In this document: positions 1-13,400 of the stretch, in pieces
Layout: every line of letters begins with the position of its first letter
Numbering within the stretch: the stretch's first letter is position 1
Assembly: GCA_933822405.4 (NCBI GenBank)
Contig: CAKOGP040000001.1
Location: forward strand, 629,083 to 693,082
Length of the DNA stretch: 64,000 nt
From: Cylindrotheca closterium
Lineage: Eukaryota; Bacillariophyta; Bacillariophyceae; Bacillariales; Bacillariaceae
Direction of reading: 5' to 3'
Notes under the pieces: generated by a model
The model's database searches: none
The model's input: the letters and a program-made list of their open reading frames with translations, nothing else
Told to the model about the DNA's origin: nothing
Translations under genes and position numbers: made by a program

Positions 1-1
1 T

Positions 2-49
2 CGTTTGAAGGCCCACAACGATGCCGAGCGCAAGAACATTCGCGGTTAA
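2..49 (+). CDS. Possible C-terminal tail of a gene entering from the left
   Basis: An open frame from the window edge reads RLKAHNDAERKNIRG and ends at TAA (47-49). The charged, coding-like composition and its convergent position relative to VPS13 copy A would fit the last codons of a plus-strand gene. Sixteen codons are too few to name a family, and a chance open frame is possible. Confidence 0.2.
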   Translation, partial: RLKAHNDAERKNIRG

Positions 50-250
50 GAGATTCATTCATTCCCAACGCTATGGAATCACTACCTCTTTTGACTTCTT
101 CTTCACTAGATAGACCTACTGATATAGAACTATCATTTATCATACAGCACTTATTATTTATTATTTTGTATGTATATATCTATTCAAGCAATAGCTTCTT
201 TATTCCACGTCTTGCTTTGTATCACTGGCATTCAAATGATGTTGCTTTGT

Positions 251-3200
251 TCAGTTCTTGTCATGGTTCTTCTTTCCAAACCCTCTTAACACACCATCTT
301 TGGCACCCTTAAAGACCGATCCGGTACCGTGGACTGCTCCACCACCAATTTGGCCAGCACCTTTTCCAATACCATTCACCATAGCTTTGCCGTCGCCCTT
401 TACGATACCGGTACCAATGCCTTTACCTATTTGAAAGACACCACCCAAGACACCGCCAACGACTTGACCGACGCCTTGTCCAGCTCCAGCCACAACTTTT
501 CCAGCTCCGCCAGTGACTGTAAAAAAGATATCAAAGAGAGACGTGTTGGTTTTTGAATAGGGTGACGAATGGATACACCGAAGCCTCAACATGAATCTTA
601 CCTCCAGTCAACGTATTTCCGACGCCTCCACCAACACCGCTAATCACAGTATTGACCCCGGCTCCAAGTTTCCTGGCACCAACTAGTCCAGTGGCTTCCT
701 CGATTCCCTTTCCGAAGGTACGAGTAACGCCTGAGACACCATCTCCAAGTCCTCGTCCGACTGATCCAACTAAGGCCCCCGCGGCCATTCCTGCAATATT
801 TCCAGTTGCCCGAAATTCATCACCTACAAACAAACAAACAAACAAGACAATTAGTTGACTTCAGATATTTACAAATACGCAAAATCAGATCAATCAAACT
901 CTTACCTTCGACGAATGCATCTTCGCCCTCTCTGGCTGCCAAGAACTGCCAGTCTTGCAGACTTGCTGATGATAGCAGTGTCAAAACCTTGTACTTCATG
1001 CGGCCCACGTAGACCGCTCCAAGAGACTCCAATAATCGATCAGGCGGACCTTTGAGACTTTTGTTTTCGTATTTTCCGAACTTCAGCTTAGCCTTGTCTA
1101 TCGAAAACTTCAACTTTCGAGTAAAGTAGTTCGTGAGTGCGGCACCTCTTACATTTTGGGCCATTTCGTATCGAGACTCGTCTGGTGTTCGGCGGAAACT
1201 GACAAGTAGTGCAAATGGAGAAACTCGGGTCAAATCCAACTCATATAGTTGATCGACACGAGGGGGTGTGTACGACACCCGCTCTACTTTGCTGCTCTCG
1301 ACAAGGTAACCTTCTTGATCCAAACTATAGTCTCCAACCTCGTTGCTTGCCTCGGAAATCCGAGTCATCATGTCTACGATTCTCCAAACATACTCTTCCG
1401 ATGTAGTCAGCTGTATCATTTCCGATTTGCCCTTCGAATGAGACAATGACAAATCAAAAACGTCAACTTTCACAATTTCTGCACCAATCGGTCCTCGGGT
1501 CTTAGCAGACAGATCAATCAAGTGTACATCTGATGAACTATTGAACACAACAGGGAATGATGACTCTGGAGTCAGGTCCTTCACTTGAAGCTGGTGTACG
1601 ATCATGGATACTTCACACCTTTCGGGAGAAGACATCGACGATGTTTTGACTTTTTGGTCTCCATCCTCTTCTCCTTTTTCCTCGAACAGACGCTGGACGT
1701 CAACGTTTAACCCTGAAACGTTGACTGACATTACTGAACCAGGCTCTGAAGGCTTCGGTCGATTCTTGTCAGTGTGGTTTGCGAATGAAATGTCATTCTG
1801 GGAGGTCAATCCTTCGGCTCTTTGTTTTTCTTGGCTCTCATTCAGCACTAGTTGCAATTCAGTCCAGCGTACACGCAATCGAACGAAGTCATCCGCAAGA
1901 AATGCCGGAAGGACGGAAGATGCAATAGCCGCCTTCCCACCGGCCGTGATGTCTCCGATCTTCACAACTAGACGGGCATTTCCATATGAGTCCAACGCAG
2001 TTTGGACACACACGCTGCCAACCGGCGTCCCAGCTGTCGACTGGACAAGTTCCATCTTTACACCTAGTTGATCAACACGGATATACCTCGTTTTGCATTC
2101 TTCTTTGACGTAGCTCAGCGCAAGTTCCAGGCCTCCCGCTCTGGATACACATTTCAACGGAGCAAAGCTACCAGCTTCAATTCTTATGTCTTCCATTCCT
2201 TGTTCCGAAATGATTACAGCTTCCGCGCTTCCGTTAAAGACGGCAAACTCGGGGACGATGTGAATTTCAGATTGGTGCTCATTGACAAGTCGTCGATAGG
2301 CACAGTACCCGCTGCTTTTCTTATTCTCCCAAAGGATTGGCAATGCATTGACTCCTCCTTCACCAATCACCAAATCGTTCATCGTAAAAGGCTGCAAGAC
2401 AGTGAGAAAAGACCAAAATGCTACACACAAGTATAGCTACAAAACAAAACTTACCAGCGTCGCCTTGTAACCATCCTCCTCCTCTGACGAAGTCTGTAGC
2501 AGCCGCATCCCATTTGTTGTTGGGAGCATTGTCAATCGACTGGAATCACCCTCTGAGGAAAATGCACCAAAAGGATGATACTGCTTCCGATCTTTACTGC
2601 TCTCTAACAAGTCAAAGAGGACTTCGCCCGTATGGTCGACACCGTAACAGCAAACCGTGGCGTGGAATGATCTCAATGGATCCTCTAGCGAGACCTCGCG
2701 CACACTCGATTTCGGATCTGACTTCTTCGGTACTTCATCGGCCATAATCTCTGAGAGCTGATCCAGGCCTTCATATCCTTCTGCAATGAAGAACTCGCTC
2801 GTCCGTTTCTTGGATCCAGCGAACGGAAAATAGCAAACCACTGGCTCGGGCGAGCGTGACTCAGATTGCAGTGGCAGTACCTGTTCCATCCAATCCAGGG
2901 CGGAGCCAGCACTCGGAGTGTGTGTCGGCTTCATTGCAATTGCTAACGCGTCCCCCTCAGTGAAAACTTCGACACGACTCCCAGGCTTCAGATCATGAGC
3001 AACATCGCTGTCCAATTCCGACTCTTGTGCAGCTGAGCTGAATGTATAAGGCATCTTACTGCGAACACTGATGTCGATTGGAAACAAGTTCTCAATCACC
3101 GCTCGAGGTTCCAAGAAAAGATCGATGTTCATGGTTCTATCGTTGATCAGAGTCCCCTTCAAAAACACCTGCACAACAAATGGATCCATGCTGTCTGTTA

Positions 3201-6200
3201 CTTCACTACTTGATTCACAAACCATATCGAATTTACAAACACGATAGTTGCTTTCGGATTGCGATAGCTCACCAAACGGGGAAGCAATATCAAGACCTCC
3301 GCTCAACACTTGAGAACTATCCGACTTCAGTTTGGGAGATAAACGCAGAAATACTGAAGATTGGCCACTATCAGCCCACTCTTTCGAAAAGGTCGTAAGC
3401 GAGTCCATTGGGACACTGTAGCGATTTGATTGCTTCGTTGCAATACCGTCTGTAACCGTTAGCGCAGTATTCGCCTTCTCTTCATTATTGGCCACGCATG
3501 TTCCGATGCCCTTGGGATCGTCCATCCCAATCGAAATGGCAAAAGGGATCGACGAGTGGTTGACAATGCTCACATTACTCGTCAAATGCAGCACCTGTCA
3601 CAAAAAGGCAAATTTTCGAAATGGTCGCTGGTAAGTTTCTGAAATAGTTGCAAAGGGTGACAGATACAAAAGCACAGGATACTTACCATTCTCCTGTCTT
3701 CTCGAACAACAAATGTTACTAGCACTCTACCATCCGGTAGATTGTGCACCTCTTTCCGAGACCCCAGCATAGCGTCGAGATGAGGAATCACTACTTCAAA
3801 ATCACCAATCGACAACGCCACCGACTTCTCAAATTCGACATCTTGACCGTACACCCTTCTGCCACCGTGGCCTTTTTCTTGTGGCTGCTGGAACCGGAAG
3901 TATTGAATTGATCCAGTTGGACACTCGCGCCGAGAGACACTTCCATGCGGCAACGAAAAAACCACATCAGATCCACAATGGTTTTCAATTGCATATGGAA
4001 GAGAAGTTAGTAGGTGCCGTGCTGCGATAGCTGCTGTACTTTTCTTCGTGTTTTCATCTTTCTCGTCGTCAGCGATAAGCGATTTTGATGTTACGGTAGA
4101 GTAAACAGACCACATTCGTGCTGCACTGGCAAGACTTGCAAGGAAATCAGGTGACAGTGAAACGTGGCAATCGGAGGTTTCAAGGTCGATTTCCGAACTT
4201 AATCTAGGAGACTCGAAGCGGCGGGTTGACGATCTCGTTATCTTTAAAGTCACCTCCCACGGCTTGACAAGAAGACTGCTCCAAAGATTGATTGAGGAAT
4301 CGAAATAGTCGGCAATGATCGATGTGTTCATATGGAAATCAACAGTCATAATCTGAGTTGCATTTGGCCCGACGGGTACAGCAACTTCGCCAACTACAAC
4401 AAACTTTGCCACTGAAATACGGGATAAAGGTTCGTCCAATCCTTGAAGGTCGTTGACCACAGTGATCCTAAATTGGGGCATGGTAATCTTCGTTTGGATC
4501 TTTTGGGCAATCTTCATTTCCACGTCTGACCGAAGCTGGAAAGGCGCTTCATCGGTGCCAACTTGACTGATAGAGCTACTCTGCATGCTGGGGCTCTTGC
4601 TGTCTCTTTGTTCAAGCGCGGAAGACAGCTGTTCGATCCTGTCTGCCTCGTTTGCACTGAGCTCACGAGTTTGAGAATCTTCATTTCTTGTTTCACTGAC
4701 TTCCAAGGAAGAAGTTAGACTCCCCACAATCACGCCGAGCGTGGCAGCATCGTGCATCGAAAGGAAAAATTCCACATCTCGTGTCGCTGCAGCTCGGAGC
4801 TCTACTTCTGTAACCCCATCAGCATTCTTCTGCATCGAAAAATTGAGAGTCACTAGTGTAGGATCGGCAGCCACTCCAATGCAGCAGATCCGAGGAGGAT
4901 CGTGCGCGTTATGACTTTGCTCGATTCCAAAGTCAAGCTTTGCTGAGATCGGCTCAACGATGTCTGAACCCACGATGGAACCTTCGAAATTGCTTCTTTC
5001 TAACCAATCGCTGGCAGTACCAACTTTGAAGCTAAAATCGCTGGTACAGAGCGAACCACTTTCGTACGAAACACCAGCTTGATGATTGACTTTGTTGTCT
5101 TGAAACCACTGCTCTACTTCTTTGTTGGCAGAAAACGGTCCGAAGGTAAAATGGAACTGTCCAAGGTCAAGAACCAGAATTTTGGCTCTTGTGTTATTGC
5201 AAGCCTCTGGTACCATGATGATGGGAGCGTCAATGTCAACATCCATCGCCCAGGACACCTTTGATTCTGTCTTGACTTTCCATGCATCAACAAGGGCGTT
5301 GGATATGTCGTCCACCGATTCGGAAGCCGACTGTAACGATGCCGATTTTACTTTCTTTGTAGTTGTGGTAGGCGTGAGTGTAGCAAAACTGATAAGCTCT
5401 TTGAAGAATGTTGGCGACGCGACTGCTTCAAACGCCGCAATGTTCAATTTAAGGCTCTGGTCTCCAGTACTTGACTTGTCAATTTGCAAATGAACTGCAC
5501 CCTTCTTTTCTTCTGTCGCCACGGCGTCGTCTTTCGGAAGGCTTCGTAATACATCTGGGAATAGACTGTCTGATGTTGCCAGATCATGGATTTTTAGGTC
5601 GAGCATATCAAAGTTGAATGCCAAGGCACCATCTGCTCTAGCATCTAAGCCAAGGTCTACTACCCCCATGTTCAGTGCAGCAATTTGTCTCGACTGATAG
5701 GAAGTCAGTACGATGTTCAGCGACTTTAGTATAAAGCTTGCATCACACAGCTTGGAATCTTTGGAAAGCTCATCATCCGCAAAGCTTTGTTGTGACATGT
5801 CCTCCAACTCTTTCAATTCTTCTGAAGTCAACTGAACCGGTGGGTCGTCATTTTCTTCCTTTCTTTCGCTTGAAAAGACAGCAAACAATCCCTTCTTCTT
5901 CCCCTTTTCATTCTTCGTCCGTTTGGATTGTTCGAGGGCGACCTGGCCGTCAGCCAAGTCCCTCCACACCATCAATCCATTGACAGATATGGTTCGATCG
6001 TTCTCCATATCGGTCAATACGGAATACTCGCTCACTGACAGTGGCTCGATCCAGGAACATGTTTCGCTGTGCGCATGTCGTTTGTACAGCTGAATGTAGG
6101 TCTTTCGTTTCTTAAAAGCACGAAAGAACTCTGCCCATGAGCTTCGTCCGCTCATTCGACCAATACATCGCTTGGCATATTTCCACCATTCGTGTGCATT

Positions 6201-7154
6201 TTTCGACGAAACTCGGGCAGCTGGTCTGTATTCTGGGAACAACGGGTTTGCTCGGTCCCCCCTCGTGGCTATGCTTTGTGACACTTTGTCGACCACATCG
6301 AGCTGATTATGCGAGACTTCGATGGAAACCGTCGACAACTCGCTAGAAAGCTTATATTTCGAATGATCGATACAGACATTGCCGTCTGCCTGACGTAGAT
6401 TGGCTTGAAATGCAAGCGGCGCTAAGACGTACGCATGAGATTGTGGTTCTCCAGGAATACTTTCGTCCACGTAAACCCCGAATCCTTTGAGTTCCAGTGC
6501 CTTGTACAGAAAGATGCTCGAGTTAGAATTCGCAGTGCGGTCAACGAAAGTTCGTTTGCCATCCTTGTCTGTGGTCACTAATGATAGGGACTCGAGCACC
6601 ACGCCTGCAGACCCCTCTTTTCCTGCAAGAGAAATGTTTACATCGCTGATTTCAACTTGAATATTCTCAATGATTCGTCGTACGAGTCGCGATGCAAAGC
6701 TAGACTGGTTGGACGAATCAGATTCCGCTCCCGCCAGTTTCTTTACGGCATTTGCCTGTTCTCGGTAGTCGTTTGAGCTTTTGATGGAGCTCTGTCGTTC
6801 TTTTTGAGCATGTGCAATTGAAACGCTCTCGTTTGTCTCTCGGTTGTATGGTTCTACAATGATACTTAGGCCACTCAGCCTTAATATGACAGGACTGCTG
6901 GCAAGATGTGACCATGGCACTTCCACATGAAAGGATGTAAATCCTCCTGACACTACCTTGAACGGAAGGGCTAGGTTGGGAGCTTCTTCAGCCTGTCGAT
7001 CTAGTTCCAAGTTGACGGCATCAACATTGAGTTCCACAGAGTTCAGTGCAATCTTTCCACTCCAAATCGCGACATTTAGGCTTTCTGCATCTAATCCATT
7101 GACATATTTACCAATGGTGTATTCCAACACTCGCTGTAATGCCTGTTTTGCCAT
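251..7154 (-). CDS. VPS13: VPS13-like bridge lipid-transfer protein, copy A (internally shortened)
   Basis: VPS13 proteins are rod-like bridges with a hydrophobic groove that move bulk glycerolipids between membranes at contact sites. Proposed exons are 7154-3687, 3594-2455, 2391-906, 823-602 and 516-251; they join in frame to 2193 aa. The start MAKQALQRVLEYTIGKYV aligns with the chorein N-terminus, so the upstream in-frame ATG at 7301 was not used. A tract containing WWKYAKRCIGRMSGRSSW near residue 310 matches the extended-chorein region. Exons 2-3 carry the VAB/SHR-binding-like beta repeats, with motifs such as FFIAEGYEGLDQLSE and VIENLFPIDIS. The Gly-rich GxxxG C-terminus resembles the ATG2_C region; no PH-like end is visible. 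Exon 1 encodes only 1156 aa, against 1757-2099 in the sister copies. About 600 aa are missing in frame after ICCIGV relative to copy B. It may still be functional with a shorter groove. Confidence 0.86.
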
Positions 7155-7206
7155 GGTTATATATTTTGTGATTGCAAGGATGGAACTTAACTCATTCGAT
7201 TCCTGC

Positions 7207-7217
7207 GGTAAACGCTC
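7207..7217 (-). promoter_or_regulatory. Conserved upstream box of VPS13 copy A
   Basis: GGTAAACGCTC (plus-strand reading) lies 53 nt before the copy A start codon. The same 11 bases precede copies B and C at 42-50 nt while the surrounding bases differ. It could be a start-site element, a 5' UTR element, or simply residual similarity from the duplication. Confidence 0.35.
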
Positions 7218-7402
7218 GCCACGACAAGATCTTTTCTTGATGCGCTTATTAGATTTCTGATCGATGAAACAAACATCGCGCCGTGCGTTTCTGATATCCA
7301 ATTGAACGACTCACTCGAATGGACGTGATGCAAGGAAACTGTAGATCATGCTGTACTGTAGGTACGGCAGACCTGATAGATTTGTTATTCCAGCACCAAC
7401 CA

Positions 7403-7422
7403 TTTTTATGTTTCTATCTATT
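7403..7422 (-). other. 3' flank motif shared by copies B and C
   Basis: The plus strand reads TTTTTATGTTTCTATCTATT, 56 nt beyond the copy B stop. The same 20 bases occur 173 nt beyond the copy C stop. It is probably a conserved 3' UTR piece; no function is shown. Confidence 0.35.
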
Positions 7423-7477
7423 ATTAATATTTGTCTCAGAATCACTTTCTATTTCCACCTTTCCTCTGTGTCTCTGT

Positions 7478-10400
7478 TCAGTTCTTGTCAGGTTTCTTTT
7501 TGCCAAATTGGAAAAGCCCCTTTCCTACTGTGAGAACACCGTCTGTGGCACCCTTCAAGATTGATCCGGTACCTTTGACTACTCCACCACCGATTTGGCC
7601 AGCACCTTTTCCAATGCCATCTACCAAAGTTTTGCCGTCGCCTTTGACAATCCCTTCGCCAATACCTTTGCCCATTTGGAAGGCACCGCCCAACACACCG
7701 CCAACGACTTGACCAACACCTTGACCAGCTCCGTGCAGAACTTTTCCAGCTCCGCCACCGACTGTTACGAAATAATCAAAGATTTAGCTTCAGAAAGAAA
7801 ACGGACGGATCCATCGAGAAATGGTTGGGGTCTTACCTCCAGTCAACGTGTTCCCAACGCCGCCACCAACCCCACTAATCACAGTATTGACCCCGGCTCC
7901 AAGTTTTCTGGCACCAACTAGTCCAGTGGCACCCTCAATTCCGTTGCCCAAGGTACGAGTAACATTCGAGACACCATCTCCAAGTCCTCGTCCGACAGTC
8001 CCAAGCAATGCCCCTGCGGCCATTCCTGCAATATTTCCAGTTGCCCGCAATTCATCACCTACAAAGTATAAAGACAATCAGATGGCTCCAGATATGAAGA
8101 ATTGAACCCAGCCAATCAAACTCTTACCTTCCACATATGCATCGTCGCCATCTCTTGCTGCCAAGAACTGCCAGTCTTGTAGACTTGCTGATGATAGCAG
8201 TGCTAGAACCTTGAACTTCATACGACCCACATAGACCGCTCCAAGAGACTCCAATAATCGATCAGGCGGACCTTTGATACTCCTATTCTCATATTTTCCG
8301 AACTTCAGCTTAGCCTTGTCTATCGAAAACTTCAACTTTCGAGTAAAGTAGTTCGTGAGTGCTGCACCTCTCACATTTCGTGCCATCTCGTATCGAGACT
8401 CGTCTGGTGTTCGGCGGAAACTGACAAGTAGCGTAAATGGAGAAACTCGGGCCAGATCCAATTCATATAGCTGGTCGACACGAGGGGGTGTGTACATCAC
8501 GCGTTCGTCGATTTCGTCGACACCGTCTTTGATCTCGACGACAAACCCTCCGTGATCTCTATCCTCTGTCAGCACCAAACTGTAGTTCCCCACCTCGCTA
8601 CTTGCTTCGGTAATTCGAGTTATCATGTCTACGATTCTCCAGACATACTCTTCCGAGGTAGTCAGTTGTATCACTTCTGACTTGCCTTTCGAATGAGCCA
8701 ATGACAAATCGAAAAGGTCAACATTCACAATATCTGCATCCATTGGACCTCGGGTCCGAGCACACACATCAATAAAGTTCGCATCTGATGAACTATCAAA
8801 TACAATAGGGAAGGGCGAATTTGGTGTCAGGTCCTTCACTTGAAGCTGGTGTATGATCATTGATATTTGGCACCTTTCTGGCGAAGGCAACGCCGATGTT
8901 TTGCTTTTTATATCTCCACCTTGTTGCTGCTTGAACACACGCTGGACATCTACGCTGAACTGAGAAAAGTTGACTGACATAACTGAGTCAGACTGCACAG
9001 GCTTCGGCCCTTTCTTGCCAGTGTGATTTGGTGACGAAAGGTCCTGGGCGGACAACCCTTCTCCAATTCGTTTTTCTCGACTCTCATTGAGGATTATTTG
9101 CAACTTAGCCCAGCGAACACGAAATCGAACGAAGTCATCCGCAAGAAATGCCGGAAGGATGAAAGATGAATTAGCAGCCTTTGCACCCTTTGCACCAGCT
9201 GTGATGTCTCCGATCTTCACAACTAGACGGGCATTTCCAGATGAGTCCAATGCAGTTTGGACACATACGCTGCCGACGGGTGTCCCGGCTGTCGAATGAA
9301 CCAGTTCCATCTTCATCCCCAGTTGGTCAACGCGGACTTTCTTCGTTTTGCATTCTTCTGTGGCGTAGCTCAGCGCAAGTTCCAGGCCTCCCGCTCTGGA
9401 TACACATTTCAACGGAGCAAAGCTACCAGCTTCAATTCTTATGTCTTCCATTCCTTGTTCCGAAATGATTACAGCTTCCCCGCTTCCGTTAAAGACGACA
9501 AACTCGGGGACGATGTGAATTTCAGATTGGTGCTCATTGACAAGTCGTCGATAGGCACAGTACCCGCTGCTTTTCTTATTCTCCCAAAGGATTGGCAATG
9601 CATTGACTCCTCCTTCACCAATCACCAAATCGTTCATCGTAAAAGGCTGCAAGACAGTGAGAAAAGACCAAAATGCTACACACAAGTATAGCTACAAAAC
9701 TTACCAGCGTCGCCTTGTAACCAGCTTGTTTCTCCATCGTCAACTGCAGCAGACGCAGCATCACATTTGATCTTGGGAGCATAGTCAATCGAATGGAATC
9801 CTTCCCTGACGAAAATGCACCAAAAGGATGATACTGCTTCCGATCATTCATGCTTTCTACAGACTCAAAGAGGATTTCGCCCGTATGGTCAACACCATAA
9901 CAGCAAACCGTTACGTGGAATGATCTCAATGGGTCCTCTAGTGAAACCTTTCGCACGCTCGATTTCGAACCTGACTCCTTCGGTACTTCATCGGCCATAA
10001 CCTCTGAGAGTTGATCCAGGCCTTCATATCCTTCTGCAATGAAGAACTCACTGTTCCGTTTCTTGGATCCAGCGAACGGAAAATGACACGCCACTGCTTC
10101 AGACAAGCGGAAATCAGATTTTAGTGGTAGATCCAAATCTATCCACTCCAGGGTGGAACCAGCACTCGCAGTGTCTGTCGGCTTCATTGCAATTGCTATA
10201 GAGTCCCCCTTGGTGAAAACTTCGACACGGTTCATAGGCTTCAAATCGTGTTCACCAGCACCCGACTCTTGTGCAGCTGTGCTGAATGTATAAGGCATCT
10301 TAGTGCGAAGACTGATGTCGATTGGAAACAAGTTCTCAATCACGGCTCGAGGTTCCAGAAAGACGTCGATGTTAATGCTTTTATCATCAATCAGAGTCCC

Positions 10401-13400
10401 TTTGACCAATACTTGCACAACAAATGGATCAATGTTGCCTGAACCGCCATTAGTCACTTGGCAAAACACATCTACTCTCCAAACCTTTCCGGAGTGTGAT
10501 AGCTCACCAAACTGGGAAGCAATATCAAGAAGTCCACTTAATACTACCGAAGTGTCCGATTTCAGATTGGGAGAAAGACGAAGAAACAACGAAGATTGGC
10601 TAGTATCAGCCCATTCTTTCGAAAAGGTGGTAAGGAAATCCATTGGGACACTGCATCGATTTGATTGCTCTGATGCAACCCCATCAATAGCCGTCAAAGC
10701 AGTAATCGTCTTCTGTTCATTATGCGCGACGCAGGTTCCAATGCTCTGAGGGTCTATCATCCCAACCGAAATGGCAAAAGGGATGGACGAGTGGTTGAAA
10801 ACGCTCACATTACTTGTCAAATGCAGTACCTGGTACCAGCGACATCAGTTTCCGAAATGGTTTGCATTAGACAACCTGCACAAGTGAATGGGGCTTACCG
10901 TTGTCTTGTCTTCCCTGATAACATATGTAACCAACACTCTACCATCCGACAGGTTGTGTACCTCTTTACGAGATCCCAGCATGCCGTCAAGATGAGGAAT
11001 CACTATTTCACAATCACCAATCGACAACGTCACCGACTTCTCAAACTCGACATCTTGACCGTACACCCTTCTGCCACCATGCCCTCTTCCTTGTGGAGGC
11101 TGGAACCGGAAGTACTTTATTGATCCAGTTGGACACTCCCGTTGTTTGATCCTTCCGTGCGGCAACGAGAAGATCACATCACATCCACAATGGTTCTCAA
11201 TTGCGTATGGAAGAGATGTCAGCAAGTTTCGTGCTGCGCTTGCCACCATACTCGCCTTCGCGTTTTCATCGTTCGTGTCATCTTTCGGGCCGCCGGCGAT
11301 TGGCGATTTTGATGTTGCGACAGAATAGACAGACCACATTCGTTGTGCACTAGCAAGACTCACAAGGAACTCCGGTGACAATGAAAGGTGGCAAGGAAAG
11401 CTCTCAAGATCGATTGTGGAACTTAACCTGGGAGACTTGAAGCGACGGGTTGATGCTCTCGATGCCTTTAGACTCACCTCCCACGGCTCGATAAGAAGGC
11501 TGCTCCACAGGTTAATGGACGAATCAAAATAGTCGGCAAGAATCGATGTGCTCATACGGAAATCAACAGACATATTCTGCATCGGATTTGGTCCGATCGG
11601 AAAAGCAACCTCGCCAACGGCAACAAATTTTGCCACTGAGACACGGAACAAAGCTTCGTCCAAGCCTAGCAAGTCGTTGACAACAGTGACTCTAAACTGG
11701 GGCATCGTAATCTTCGTTTGGATCTTTTGAGCAATCTTTACTTCTACGTCCGGCTGAAGCTGGAATGGCGCTTCATCGGTGCTCACACTAGAGTTGCTCT
11801 GATGCTGGGTCGGTTTCTTGTTGTCTTTTTGATCAAGCACAGAAGACAGCTGCTCGATCCTCTCTGTCTCGATGGCGCTCAGCTCTTGAATTTGCGATTT
11901 ACCATTTCTCGTCTCCTTGGCTTCAAAGGAAGAGCTTAGACTTTCGATGATCGAGCTCAACATGGCAGCATTGTGCATTGAAAGGAAAACTTCCAAGTCG
12001 GTTGTCGCTGCAACTCGGAGCTCTATTTCTGTACTTTCATCAGCATTCTTGTGCATTGAAACATGCAGCGAGCTTTGTGTAGGCGCGAGAATCTGCATGG
12101 GACTAAGCATTTCTTTGCCCAAAGCACTAAAGATCTGCATCGCTTCGGCTTGCCCTTGCACTCCAGCATTGATCATCTCGCTGTTCTCCGGGTCGGCGTC
12201 CATTGTCACCGTCACATCAAAAATACCCTGCAGAACAACAGTTTCTGCCAGCTTGCTGGGTTGCCTAGCCTCCGTTTCTCTCGCACTGGATAATTCACTA
12301 CCCAGATCGACCAAAACAATACTACACACTTGAGTTTTCACAGCGTAAGTCTGTCTGCGGGTCCGATACGACACAGTCCCGTCTACCACTTCAATATTCC
12401 CTGCTTCATTGACGCAAATCGACTCTGTACCATCCACGTTATCCTTTTTGCCATTTTCGTCATCCAGCTTTGTCAAGGATGGACTTGGCTCATATTTTAT
12501 CCCGTCTAACACTTCAATATTCCCTGCTTCGTTGACGCAAAGCGACTCCTTCATGCTGTCCACGCTTTCTTTCCTATCGTGTTCGTCTTCTAGCTCTGCC
12601 GAGGATGGACTTGGGCCCTGCTTCTTTTGATCTTCTACTCGAAAGAAAGTCACAAGCTCTGACACTGCATCAGGAATCAGAATAATTTGAGGGGACCCAA
12701 TTACAAGTTCTGCACGAGTAGAGTCGAGTTCAGCTACGTAATCAATGACAAACAAGTGACTATCACTGCCACTTGTTGCGCTGGTTCCGGTCCCTTGGCC
12801 GATTATACGACGGTATTGTCTGTGCGATGACTCTGGTCGAACATCTTCAACCGTAATGCTCTTCAGTGTCACATGACAACTCAACTCATTTTGACCGGAA
12901 ATAACATTGATATTCCCATCGAGAACCGCCAAAACAAAGAGTGGAAGGTCGTCACGAGGAGATCGAAGACAAATATCAAAACTCTCCGCCTTGAGCTTGA
13001 TGAGTAGCTTCCCTTCAACTGTACTGTCACCTTCTTCTTTCGCATCGGCGGATGGACTACTGATGTTCTGAGACACTACCTCGACAACAGTTTCGCGATC
13101 GATAGTTTCATCGCCATCCACTATGCTGCGAAAGCTATCAATCATGGACAAGACCCCTTCCAGACCCTTCGGGTTCCAGTGAATGAACAAACTACAAAAT
13201 TTCATATCCAGCAGCTGGTCAACCCTGGTCTCCATTCTTGATTTCCCATATTCTGAAACCAATTGATCATACGAGATATCTGCCAAATCTGTCGATCCGG
13301 CGTAGTCCTCTTCAAATACGCCCTGCTCCACCAGATGTCCCAGCATGTCATACTTGTCTCCCTCTGCAAACGAACTTGGATCCTTCGTCAGCTTCGAATG

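Larger units (their letters stand above)
7155..7477. other. Intergenic region between VPS13 copies A and B
   Basis: These 323 bases hold the upstream region of copy A and the 3' flank of copy B. They contain the GGTAAACGCTC box shared by copies A-C and an A/T-rich stretch around 7380-7460. I see no gene here. Confidence 0.6.

Noticed and set aside
1604..2071. 155-codon plus-strand frame inside copy A
   Set aside because: It lies antisense to the conserved VAB-like region and has a counterpart only because the sense strand is conserved.
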